A stretch of DNA of 35,220 bases. Origin: Erysipelotrichales bacterium (GTDB lineage: Bacteria; Bacillota_I; Bacilli_A; RF39; UBA660). The notes under the pieces were generated by a model. It did no database searches. It was given only the letters and a program-made list of their open reading frames with translations, and was not told the DNA's origin. The stretch covers positions 1-35,220 of the forward strand of contig JAFLUY010000013.1 of assembly GCA_022508565.1 (NCBI GenBank), in the 5' to 3' direction. Positions 14,648 to 22,400 of the stretch are shown here, piece after piece (the stretch's first letter is position 1; every line of letters starts with the position of its first letter). Both the position numbers and the translations under genes were made by a program.

Positions 14648-14849
14648 ACTAAGAAAACAATGTGATGATTTATTAAGCACTGATGTAGAAAAATATATGA
14701 CAATTTCTAATATTTTAAAAAATGATAATTGCTTTTTTGAAATGGACATTGACACGGCTTACAAAATATTAGAAGATTTAAATGTTAAAAAAGAAGATAT
14801 CAGCAAAGTATATTTAGATTTAATAAAAATAGAAAATTATAATGACTAA
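14637..14849 (+). CDS. Uncharacterised 70-aa protein
   Basis: A small, acidic, helical protein starting MLDRLRKQCDDLL. The ATG lies inside the end of the previous gene, with AGGTG six bases upstream, a normal sign of translational coupling. No WxG motif or other hallmark of secreted small helical proteins is present. The function is unknown. Its size and coupling would fit a small partner or adaptor of the 569-aa protein or of the ATPase two genes downstream. Confidence 0.7.
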   Translation: MLDRLRKQCDDLLSTDVEKYMTISNILKNDNCFFEMDIDTAYKILEDLNVKKEDISKVYLDLIKIENYND

Positions 14850-14858
14850 GGAGTATTT

Positions 14859-15224
14859 ATGAAATATCCAACTATTGTAAGAGACACAATTGACTTTATA
14901 AGTGATACAGAAGTATGTAATATCGGATACGCTGAAGGAAAATTAAGAGATTCACGTCCCTACAGACTTGAAGTATGGTCATCCTATGGCATTACGAATG
15001 CAACAATTTTTATTTCTTTAATTGATTTAGAAGAAAAATCAGAAGATGACATAAAAAGAATATTAATAGATAATAATATCATTGAAGTAATAAAAGATGA
15101 TATTTATATTACAGAAGTAGAAGATACAAAAGATAATTCATTCCTTTCTATAAATGTCCCTTTAGAAGGTAGTGATGTAACTATTAATAAATTACTTGTT
15201 AAAATTAAAGATTTTGAATTCTAA
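14859..15224 (+). CDS. Uncharacterised 121-aa protein
   Basis: A soluble protein with alternating strands and helices (alpha/beta), not recognised. The most distinctive segment is RPYRLEVWSSYGITNATIF near residue 33. AAGGAG lies upstream of its ATG, nine bases after the previous stop, and the next gene starts ten bases after its stop. It ends KIKDFEF. No catalytic motif is visible. Confidence 0.72.
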   Translation: MKYPTIVRDTIDFISDTEVCNIGYAEGKLRDSRPYRLEVWSSYGITNATIFISLIDLEEKSEDDIKRILIDNNIIEVIKDDIYITEVEDTKDNSFLSINVPLEGSDVTINKLLVKIKDFEF

Positions 15225-15234
15225 TGGAGGTTTT

Positions 15235-15996
15235 ATGGATTTCAAAGAAATAATAAAAAGCAACTTAGAAAAAGATAAACTAGTTTTAGGTTATAATGAA
15301 GATAAAAAACTTATTTGTGATATAAAAAAAGATAGCTCGATAATTATAACTGGAGAAACTGGTTCAGGCAAATCGATCTTGCTTGATCAAATTTTGCTTG
15401 AATTAATTTCCGAATTTAATTCTCTTGAAATGAATTTAATGTTAATAGATACATCGGGTGTTGAATTAAATTATTATCATGACACTAATTATGCAACTTT
15501 TAGTGCTATAAATGATATAGATAAATCAGTAGTTGCTTTATCTCGTGTTTTAAAGGAAATTGAAACAAGAAAGAATTTGCTTAATGAAGCAAAAGTATTA
15601 ACTGTTGATGAATACAATGAAATCAATGAAATCAATGAAGAAAAAATACCACTTTTAGTTGTAGCAATTGATGATGATAAATTATTACTAAGGGAAGCAG
15701 ATGTTGAAAAAATGTTATCAGGAATAATTAGCCAATTGAATGGTTTAAATATTCTTGTTATACTTGCTACAAGTGATGTCTTTAATAAATTTTTTGAAAC
15801 AGATATTAATACGTTAGCATCTTTACTTATTTCATTTGATTATACTAATGAACTGGAAAGCAAGAAGAATAATATTCAGGGCTCACAAAACTTAAGCATT
15901 GGTGAATTTTTAGCAAGAAGGCAAGGTACTGTTGAAAAATATCAAAACTTTGATTTTGATGATAACTTAATAAAAGAAGTATTAAGGATTGATTAA
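15235..15996 (+). CDS. Stand-alone FtsK/SpoIIIE-like ATPase domain
   Basis: A 253-aa protein made almost only of the FtsK motor core. Walker A IIITGETGSGKSILL is near residue 37; LIDTSGVELNYY near 69 corresponds to FtsK's D-x-K-x-x-E-L-x-x-Y; VLKEIETRKNLLNEAKV near 104 corresponds to the M..R......a..R helix; and IPLLVVAIDDDKLLL near 139 is Walker B, where FtsK has VVIDE. A strand NILVILATSD near 171 matches the following strand of the fold. There are no membrane helices and no DNA-reading gamma domain. The Walker B Glu is Asp here, so hydrolysis may be slow. GGAGG precedes ATG 15235. It could pump DNA or protein, or act as a secretion-type coupling ATPase for its neighbours. Confidence 0.78.
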   Translation: MDFKEIIKSNLEKDKLVLGYNEDKKLICDIKKDSSIIITGETGSGKSILLDQILLELISEFNSLEMNLMLIDTSGVELNYYHDTNYATFSAINDIDKSVVALSRVLKEIETRKNLLNEAKVLTVDEYNEINEINEEKIPLLVVAIDDDKLLLREADVEKMLSGIISQLNGLNILVILATSDVFNKFFETDINTLASLLISFDYTNELESKKNNIQGSQNLSIGEFLARRQGTVEKYQNFDFDDNLIKEVLRID

Positions 15997-15999
15997 AAA

Positions 16000-16024
16000 A
16001 GACTACTAAATAGTAGTTTTTTTT
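16000..16024 (+). terminator. Terminator of the first unknown-cluster unit
   Basis: GACTACTA (16001-16008) pairs with TAGTAGT (16011-16017), with an eight-T run. Confidence 0.75.
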
Positions 16025-16032
16025 GTTATAAT
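16024..16032 (+). promoter_or_regulatory. Extended -10 promoter of the 527-aa gene
   Basis: TGTTATAAT begins at the end of the terminator T run, and AAAGGAGG is about 20 bases further on. Confidence 0.7.
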
Positions 16033-16061
16033 AAAAGATGTAAAAGTAAAGGAGGATAAGT

Positions 16062-17645
16062 ATGGAAAAAATAGACATAATTAAAGATATTGAACAACTT
16101 TTTCCAAGCGAATTTAAAGATGCGACTATTCTTTTTAAAGATACTTATGTTCCTTTATATGATTTCTTAGAGCATGACTTTATTAAATTTGTCCGTGATA
16201 ATGCAAATGTTGAAGATTTAGTTAAATATATAAGAAATAATTTAAGTACAAGAATAAGATTAAAATCAGTTGAAGATTTTATAAGTGGAAACAAAATGTT
16301 TATTGATGTAATTCAAATAAGCCAAGATGAAGTGACTTCAGTAAGAGAATTTTTAAATTCATATTGTGTTCAAAATATGACTAGTGAAGGAAAAATCAAC
16401 TACCCACCTAATAGAACAGTTGAAATAGAAGAATTATATAAAAAAGTGCTAGAAAACACTTATTATGGACCAACAATCCAAGATAAGGCAGAGTTATGTA
16501 TTAATCTTGCTCATTATATTGACAAAGAAATACTTGATTCGATTATGGATGGTATGGATATAACTGTTTGGGATTATATTACAAAAGTTATTCCAACTAT
16601 GATGTCATCAATATCTGTAGTAAGCATCAAAGATGAAAAAGGTGATAGAGAAATTGATGTTGAAAAATTTGTAGTTCAAATAGTTGACCATCAAGCTAAG
16701 TATTTATCCGATAAAAAAGCTAAGGAAAAAGAAGATTTAGAAAATAAATATAATAAAACTAGCGATAACCCAGGATTAGTAAGTGAGATTCAAGTAAAAC
16801 TGGAAGAGGATAAGACGCTTACTGTTACTGCCGAAATACCTGTGCTAAATTCAAGTTTGCTTACAGATGAAGAGAAAAATTCATTACTTAATAATTATGT
16901 TAAGATGGAAAGCATCACAAATGAGGAATACTTAAGCACTGAATTAAATAGAATAAAAATTGCAATAGATAACGCTAACACAGCTCATGACTTAGATAGC
17001 ATTAGTTCATTCTTTAAAACAATTATTAGTAGCATAAATAGAGAAAATACTTCATCACATATTAATCAACTTATTATTTCAATAGATGAATTAATTATAT
17101 CTAAACGTAATAATCTTATAAAGGTTAGCGGCAACCAAGAGTATTATACAGACGCCTTATTCAGTGAGATAAATAGAATGAGAGAAGAATTAAGCGGATT
17201 TACAACTTTAGACCAATTTAGTTCGTTATATGGATGTGCATTAGATCGCTATGAAGAAGTATTAAATAAAGGCATTAAAGATATTCAGTTAAAAAGTTCA
17301 TTTGCTCAATTATTTAAACTAATAAATGAAAAAAGACTTAATTTAGACGCAACTATGGCTGATCAACCACCTGAAGTTGAAAGAGCTAAGGTTGATTTAA
17401 ATGCTTTAATAACTGATATTAAAAAAGATGTCTTAACTATTGAACATGATGCAAATAACTTAGGAAATCTAACTGGTACAGAAATACGTTTAAATTTAAA
17501 TATTCAAAAAGCTAAAGAGCAAGTTGAAAGAGCTTACATTGATGGCTTGCTAACTGAAGATGATCGTGAATATTATATGTATAGATTAAAAAATTTCTCT
17601 ATGGCAATACAAAGTGAAACTAAAATAGGGTTTGGAAAAAATTAA
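16062..17645 (+). CDS. Uncharacterised 527-aa helical protein
   Basis: A soluble, acidic, almost wholly helical protein. A highly charged stretch with coiled-coil character (DKKAKEKEDLENKYNKTSD, near residue 218) separates an N-terminal half from a beta-like patch (LTVTAEIPVL, ~248) and a long helical C-terminal half. The C-terminal half (about 290-520) reads like helical repeats with regular Leu/Ile spacing. No catalytic motif, signal peptide or membrane helix is visible. A strong ribosome site (AAAGGAGG) precedes the ATG, and the next gene begins ten bases after its stop. A scaffold or binding role would fit, but this is only a guess from composition. Confidence 0.75.
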   Translation: MEKIDIIKDIEQLFPSEFKDATILFKDTYVPLYDFLEHDFIKFVRDNANVEDLVKYIRNNLSTRIRLKSVEDFISGNKMFIDVIQISQDEVTSVREFLNSYCVQNMTSEGKINYPPNRTVEIEELYKKVLENTYYGPTIQDKAELCINLAHYIDKEILDSIMDGMDITVWDYITKVIPTMMSSISVVSIKDEKGDREIDVEKFVVQIVDHQAKYLSDKKAKEKEDLENKYNKTSDNPGLVSEIQVKLEEDKTLTVTAEIPVLNSSLLTDEEKNSLLNNYVKMESITNEEYLSTELNRIKIAIDNANTAHDLDSISSFFKTIISSINRENTSSHINQLIISIDELIISKRNNLIKVSGNQEYYTDALFSEINRMREELSGFTTLDQFSSLYGCALDRYEEVLNKGIKDIQLKSSFAQLFKLINEKRLNLDATMADQPPEVERAKVDLNALITDIKKDVLTIEHDANNLGNLTGTEIRLNLNIQKAKEQVERAYIDGLLTEDDREYYMYRLKNFSMAIQSETKIGFGKN

Positions 17646-17655
17646 GGGTGATATT

Positions 17656-18066
17656 ATGAATGATGAATATAATGAATTATATAATATGTTATCAACTGAT
17701 CGTGACGAAGTAAGAAAAATCAAAGATGCTTATCAACAAGATATAAGTTTACTTGTTGGAAAGATTAGAAGTTATCATATAAATAATGTTGATATATCAA
17801 CAGACTATGATTTAGAGAATAACTTTGATAAATTTAAAGTTGATGATTCTTATTTAAGATATAAATTAAATAATGATGCTATTGAATATAAAATTTCATT
17901 ATTAGAAGGTTATTTAGCAGATTTATTTGCTGAAAAAAAGTTTAATAATTTTCGCCGAGAAAAAGAAGAGAAACTTACAAAAAGTGAGTATCTAGAATAT
18001 ACACATAATCCAAGTGTTAAAAGTGATAAGATTGCTCAATGGTATCAAGAATTTATGCAAAAATAA
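17656..18066 (+). CDS. Uncharacterised 136-aa helical protein
   Basis: A charged, soluble, helical protein, unknown to me. It starts MNDEYNELYNMLSTDRDEV, has a basic-acidic segment NFRREKEEKLTKSEYLEY near residue 105 and ends IAQWYQEFMQK. AAGGGTG lies before ATG 17656, just after the stop of the 527-aa gene, so they form one unit ending at the terminator at 18065. Confidence 0.72.
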   Translation: MNDEYNELYNMLSTDRDEVRKIKDAYQQDISLLVGKIRSYHINNVDISTDYDLENNFDKFKVDDSYLRYKLNNDAIEYKISLLEGYLADLFAEKKFNNFRREKEEKLTKSEYLEYTHNPSVKSDKIAQWYQEFMQK

Positions 18067-18092
18067 ACTAGTTTAAATAAACTAGTTTTTTT
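18065..18092 (+). terminator. Terminator of the second unknown-cluster unit
   Basis: Two copies of the self-complementary AAACTAGTTT (18065-18074 and 18079-18088) four bases apart, so they can pair with each other. A T run follows. Confidence 0.8.
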
Positions 18093-18136
18093 GTTTAAAA
18101 TAAACGTAAATATTAACAACAATTAGCATATTTATG

Positions 18137-18166
18137 TTGACCTCAAATATTGTTTAATACTATATT
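18137..18166 (+). promoter_or_regulatory. Promoter of the membrane protein / ABC half-exporter unit
   Basis: TTGACC (18137-18142), 18-base spacer, TATATT (18161-18166), 35 bases before the start codon. It has a real -35 box and no TG extension, unlike most promoters here. Confidence 0.55.
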
Positions 18167-18200
18167 TAAAATAGATAAATATAATCAAAGGAGTAGTAAT

Positions 18201-19379
18201 ATGAAGATTAGTAACATTTTTATTGGTGGTTGGTTTCAAAGAACTATGCTACAACTATCAGAAATTTATGATTTTTTAAGAGAGGGAAAAAGCCAACTTA
18301 ATTTAGATCAAGAAAAATTGGCAGAGTTACACAAAGCATTACAAATTGGGAAAATTGATTATGGAGTTGCAGGCGAAGAATATATTGAGTTCACAACTGC
18401 ATTAAATATAAATGTTAAATTATTTGAAGATGGACTTATTACACTAAATAATCATAATGTAAGTGAAGATACATTATTTGCAGATATTAATCATGTAACA
18501 GACTATTATGAAAATAAATTGTCGCCTGCTTTATCTTATCTTTTTAGTTTAGGTGCACCAATACCTAAAGAACTAGCAAATATTGAAACAATATATCCAT
18601 ATTTCATTACATGTGAAAAAGCTACAAAAGATCAAATAAATGAACTGTTATCGAGAACAGAAAAACAAAAATATTTTGAATTTAAGAATAATAAATATGA
18701 TGTTGTTCGTGGAGATAAATACTATTTTATTAACAATAAAACTCAGTCATTAGTTAACATTGAACGTTATATAGAAGAACAAATATTTATTCGTGAATTT
18801 AAAGGTCAATTACATAGATATTTAAATATCCATAGAATTATTTGGGAAAAAATTGATGAAGTAAAAGACAATGCCCAAGTTAGAGGAGCAGATATAGTTA
18901 AGTTTAATAGTAAATTAGATGGTTATGCAAAAACTATTAATCTAATTAATGGACGTATTAATCAAATGGGAACTTATATATCTACTCGTGAAAAAATTGC
19001 AAAAAGCGATAAAGAACTAGAGGAATTCTTAAATATCAGTGGATATCGTTATGAAACATTACGAGATACATTAGAATATATAAAACATATTTGGACAATG
19101 ACAAAAGAATATGTAGCATCTGCTCAAAAATTATTTAGCGGATTAAAACAAGATGTAACTAGTAATTCAATTAATAGTTTAACTATAGTTACATCAATGA
19201 GTGCTGGAGTTTCAATCATTACATTACTTACAAAAACTCAGCCAGAGTTTACTACATTTGGTTTATTATATTTCTTTGTTTTAGCATTTATAGTGTTAGC
19301 TGCTAATAAAATAATTAGTTTAATAGCTAGAAAGAGAAAATATTCAGTTAATGATATTGAATATGAAAAAGACATTTAA
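18201..19379 (+). CDS. Uncharacterised 392-aa protein with two C-terminal membrane helices
   Basis: The N-terminal ~200 residues look alpha/beta. A long helical stretch follows (~205-320, with a possible coiled coil around GRINQMGTYISTREKIAKSD). Two membrane helices end the protein: one at about 331-350 (starting NSLTIVTSMSAGVSIITLL) and one at about 357-378. A basic tail follows. This order, a soluble alpha/beta domain, long stalk helix and two C-terminal helices, is the layout of CorA-type channels and of RMD1/DUF155 proteins. However, the CorA loop motif GMN is absent, so no ion transport claim is made. AAAGGAG precedes ATG 18201; an upstream frame start lacks a site. The ABC exporter gene starts five bases after its stop, so the products probably work together. 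Confidence 0.75.
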   Translation: MKISNIFIGGWFQRTMLQLSEIYDFLREGKSQLNLDQEKLAELHKALQIGKIDYGVAGEEYIEFTTALNINVKLFEDGLITLNNHNVSEDTLFADINHVTDYYENKLSPALSYLFSLGAPIPKELANIETIYPYFITCEKATKDQINELLSRTEKQKYFEFKNNKYDVVRGDKYYFINNKTQSLVNIERYIEEQIFIREFKGQLHRYLNIHRIIWEKIDEVKDNAQVRGADIVKFNSKLDGYAKTINLINGRINQMGTYISTREKIAKSDKELEEFLNISGYRYETLRDTLEYIKHIWTMTKEYVASAQKLFSGLKQDVTSNSINSLTIVTSMSAGVSIITLLTKTQPEFTTFGLLYFFVLAFIVLAANKIISLIARKRKYSVNDIEYEKDI

Positions 19380-19384
19380 TACTT

Positions 19385-21118
19385 ATGAAAAGATATTTTG
19401 ATATATTTAAAACAATGCTACGCATTGCTAATAAGCATAAATTTATGGTAGTTCAAATGTTTATAAGTTGTTGTATTTATAATGTTTCAAGTCTTCTTCC
19501 ACCAATTGCAACTGCTGGCATAATTGCTGTAATTTCTGCTAAAAATTTTAATGGAATATGGATCTATGTATTAATGTATATGATTTTTTACATAATGTAT
19601 TTTGGTTTCTTGCATTGGAATTATTTTACATATACTCATCTTGCAGATTATTATCATCTAGAAGTTCAAAGAGATTTATTTAACCATATTTCTAACAATG
19701 AAACTATATTTAATAAAATGTCTAAGGGAAAAGTTATTGAAACTTGCAGTGATGACATTCGCTATTTAGTAGATATTATGGATTGTGCTTCCGAAGCTTT
19801 AATGGGCGTTATAAAATTAATCGTTATATTTGGTATATTTTGTTATTATAATATATTTGTTGGACTTTTTGCTATCGTGCTTGATTTATTATATTTAAGT
19901 TTAATGAATGATAATTCTAAAAAAGTATCAAAATATTATGAGGGTACACGTAAATACGAAGATAAAGTGATGGATATCTTCAACCAAATGTTAACCAATC
20001 TAAAACAAGTAAAAAGCTTAAATATGATGGAACAACTAGATAGTAAACTTGATAAAACAAGAAAGAAATGGAAAGAACAATATAAAGGAAAAAGAAAAAA
20101 TCTAACAGCAAGATATTGTATTATCCCATATATTGTTTATATAGGTAAAATACTACTATATATATTCTTAGGGTATTTAGTTATTAATGGAAGTATGTCT
20201 TTAGACAAACTTGTATTATTAATTAGTTATTTTGAGATGACTATAACTGTTACTGATAAAATGTTAGATTATTTACTTAATTTAAGTAATTATGGAATAC
20301 GCTTAAATCGTATTGCTAATATCTTAGACTATTCTAGTGATAGAGATATAGATTATGGAGAAATTGACAATGATTACATTAATGGAACAGTAGTATTCCA
20401 AAAGGTTAACTATGAAATTAAGGGTAAAAAGATTCTTAATAATGTATCATTTAAAGTATATCCAAATGAAATAACTGCTATAGTAGGTAAAAGCGGTTCA
20501 GGTAAATCAACGATTATTAATTTGCTTTATAGACTAGATAGAATTAAATCAGGTAGCATTTTAATTGATGATGAAAGTATTTATAATTACACAAAAAAGG
20601 TATACTCATCAAATGTCTCTGGAGTTTTTCAAAAACCTTTCATGTTTGAAATGAGTATTAAAGATAATCTATCATTAATTGATTCAAATATAGCTAGACA
20701 AATAGAAGCATGTAAAAGAGTTGGAATGCACGATTATATTGAGTCATTACCAAAAGGGTATAATACTATTATTAATGATGAATCTAATTTATTTTCAGAA
20801 GGTCAAAAGCAATTATTAGTAATTGCAAGAGCATTACTTACTAAATCAGAAATACTTTTATTTGATGAAGTAACAAGTAATATTGGTTTTGAAGCTACGA
20901 CTATGGTAAGCACTGTTCTAAATGACTTAAAAAGCGATCATACAATTATGTTAGTTACTCATAAACCAGAAATTATGAGTTTAGCAGATCGTGTAGTAGT
21001 TTTAGATAAGGGATCTGTAGTAGCTAAAGGAAAAAATAAAGATGTATTAGAAAAATGTTCTTTATATCAAGAACTAACTACTAGAACTTTTGCTAGTGTT
21101 AGTCAAGAAAACATTTAA
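19385..21118 (+). CDS. ABC half-exporter (membrane domain + ATPase) with atypical motifs
   Basis: A 577-aa protein in the usual exporter order: about six membrane helices in residues 1-310, then the ATPase. Walker A GKSGSGKST is near 369 and Walker B ILLFDEVTS near 490 keeps the catalytic Glu; the H loop VTHKPE is near 521. The signature is FSEGQ instead of LSGGQ, and the D loop reads SNIG where SALD/SNLD is usual, so the dimer may be asymmetric or slow. No second half-transporter is nearby, so it would be a homodimer. There is no N-terminal peptidase domain. No ribosome site is visible before its ATG, only five bases after the previous stop, so translation probably depends on the upstream gene. 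Substrate unknown. Confidence 0.88.
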   Translation: MKRYFDIFKTMLRIANKHKFMVVQMFISCCIYNVSSLLPPIATAGIIAVISAKNFNGIWIYVLMYMIFYIMYFGFLHWNYFTYTHLADYYHLEVQRDLFNHISNNETIFNKMSKGKVIETCSDDIRYLVDIMDCASEALMGVIKLIVIFGIFCYYNIFVGLFAIVLDLLYLSLMNDNSKKVSKYYEGTRKYEDKVMDIFNQMLTNLKQVKSLNMMEQLDSKLDKTRKKWKEQYKGKRKNLTARYCIIPYIVYIGKILLYIFLGYLVINGSMSLDKLVLLISYFEMTITVTDKMLDYLLNLSNYGIRLNRIANILDYSSDRDIDYGEIDNDYINGTVVFQKVNYEIKGKKILNNVSFKVYPNEITAIVGKSGSGKSTIINLLYRLDRIKSGSILIDDESIYNYTKKVYSSNVSGVFQKPFMFEMSIKDNLSLIDSNIARQIEACKRVGMHDYIESLPKGYNTIINDESNLFSEGQKQLLVIARALLTKSEILLFDEVTSNIGFEATTMVSTVLNDLKSDHTIMLVTHKPEIMSLADRVVVLDKGSVVAKGKNKDVLEKCSLYQELTTRTFASVSQENI

Positions 21119-21146
21119 AAAAGCACTAATTAAAAGTGCTTTTTTC
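21117..21146. terminator. Bidirectional terminator between convergent genes
   Basis: AAAAAAGCACT (21117-21127) / AGTGCTTTTTT (21135-21145), a perfect stem with a T run on both strands. Confidence 0.85.
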
Positions 21147-22328
21147 TTTATATAAAATATCTATATCAACATCTCCATTGATACCATCAACCCTTCCAAC
21201 GTTACTCATTTGCCATAAGAAGTAATCTCCCTCATAGTTAGTGTTGCTGATATAATGAGCAAGCCAAATCGGATAATTCATAGTGGTATCCCAAATGTTT
21301 TCTAAATAGAATTTACTACTATAAAGCATAGTTTCATAGCCAGCAGCCTTTATAGTTTTAGCAAATGCTTCAAATGTCTCATTTAAATCATGAATGCTTA
21401 TTCCATATTTTCTAAATTTATTCCAATTTTCCCAGTCAAATGCTATTGGGAAATCAAGTTGTTCCCCATTTAGAGTTTCAAGCGTCCATTTTGCATGTTC
21501 TATTGCTGTATCTACATTTGTTGCAGTTGTATAAACATAAACACCAACCTTCAAACCAGCGTTTTTAGCAGCTTCTATATTTTGGGCAAAATAAGAATCT
21601 ACAGAAATATCCTTATCAATATCGGAATTAATACCCATTCTCATAATAACAAATTCTACCCCTGCGTTTTTTACTTTTTCAAAATCAATATTTTCTTGCC
21701 ATCTTGAAACATCAATTCCGATCATGGTATGTTCAGTTTTCTTATCTTCTATTACAGTGCTTATTGGCAAAGTAACTTTGTTTGTAGTAGAACTATTACT
21801 TTTAGATATTTCATCTACAACATTGACTCTTAAATTTTTCTTAGTTTCATTATTAGAACTATCTTTAATTATATAACTTACATGATAAGTTCCGACTGTA
21901 GTTAAATCATAAAAACCTTCTATCTCACAAGTTGGCTCACGATCATAATTATCACCAAAGACAATTTCATCACATGGATAATAATCATCATTAACTTTTA
22001 TAGTTCTACTAGTAGCAGCACTTATAAAAATGGGTGCAGTTTTATCTATTACTTCATAATTAACTTTAAGTTTATATTTTCTCTTTTCGTATTTATATTC
22101 AATAATTAATTCTTTTTTACCAATAATATCTGTAGTAATATTAGCATTCTTTGTTAGTATTTCCGTATTAGTATCTTTAATTAAATCATAAATATGTGCT
22201 TCTTCATAAACTGTTATCTTTTTCTCTTCTGTATTTAAATAAGCATCTTCTGGCATCTTGTATTCATCATAACCACATCCAGATAATAAAAAACATGTAA
22301 TTAAAAGAATTATAAATCTCATAAACAT
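21126..22328 (-). CDS. GH25 lysozyme-family lipoprotein
   Basis: A 400-aa protein beginning with a short lipoprotein signal ending FLLSGC (Cys ~18), so it should be a lipid-anchored surface protein. Residues ~90-175 contain an Ig-like DUF5011-type domain (DKTAPIFISAATSRTIKV; ...DLTTVGTYHVSYIIKDSSNN). From ~200 to the end is a GH25 muramidase: MIGIDVSRWQENIDFEKV with the first catalytic-region Asp, and FPIAFDWENW with the D-x-E pair. It should cut the peptidoglycan glycan chain, which implies the cell has a wall. GTG 22331, ATG 22328 and ATG 22322 are all possible; none has a ribosome site, and the -10 box is so close that the mRNA may start at the start codon. The gene is convergent with the ABC half-exporter. 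Confidence 0.9.
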   Translation of the reverse strand: MFMRFIILLITCFLLSGCGYDEYKMPEDAYLNTEEKKITVYEEAHIYDLIKDTNTEILTKNANITTDIIGKKELIIEYKYEKRKYKLKVNYEVIDKTAPIFISAATSRTIKVNDDYYPCDEIVFGDNYDREPTCEIEGFYDLTTVGTYHVSYIIKDSSNNETKKNLRVNVVDEISKSNSSTTNKVTLPISTVIEDKKTEHTMIGIDVSRWQENIDFEKVKNAGVEFVIMRMGINSDIDKDISVDSYFAQNIEAAKNAGLKVGVYVYTTATNVDTAIEHAKWTLETLNGEQLDFPIAFDWENWNKFRKYGISIHDLNETFEAFAKTIKAAGYETMLYSSKFYLENIWDTTMNYPIWLAHYISNTNYEGDYFLWQMSNVGRVDGINGDVDIDILYKEKSTFN

Positions 22329-22333
22329 CACTA

Positions 22334-22344
22334 ATTATATTATA
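22334..22344 (-). promoter_or_regulatory. Overlapping -10 boxes of the GH25 gene (near-leaderless)
   Basis: Two overlapping TATAAT boxes on the minus strand (22339-22334 and 22344-22339). Transcription from the nearer one should start at about 22327-22328, at the start codon itself. Confidence 0.5.
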
Positions 22345-22362
22345 TAATAAAAGTTCGATTTA

Positions 22363-22371
22363 TGATATAAT
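22363..22371 (+). promoter_or_regulatory. Extended -10 promoter of the MazG-domain gene
   Basis: TGATATAAT, 29 bases before ATG 22401 and divergent from the GH25 promoter. Confidence 0.65.
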
Positions 22372-22400
22372 AATACGCAAATATTGATGGGACGAATAGT

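Noticed and set aside
12938-18066. Type VII (ESX/Ess) secretion system
   Set aside because: There is an FtsK-like ATPase, but no WxG100 protein, no EssC-type multi-domain membrane ATPase and no EssA/EssB-like proteins.
18201-19379. CorA magnesium channel
   Set aside because: The layout is similar, but the required GMN motif in the loop between the two helices is missing.
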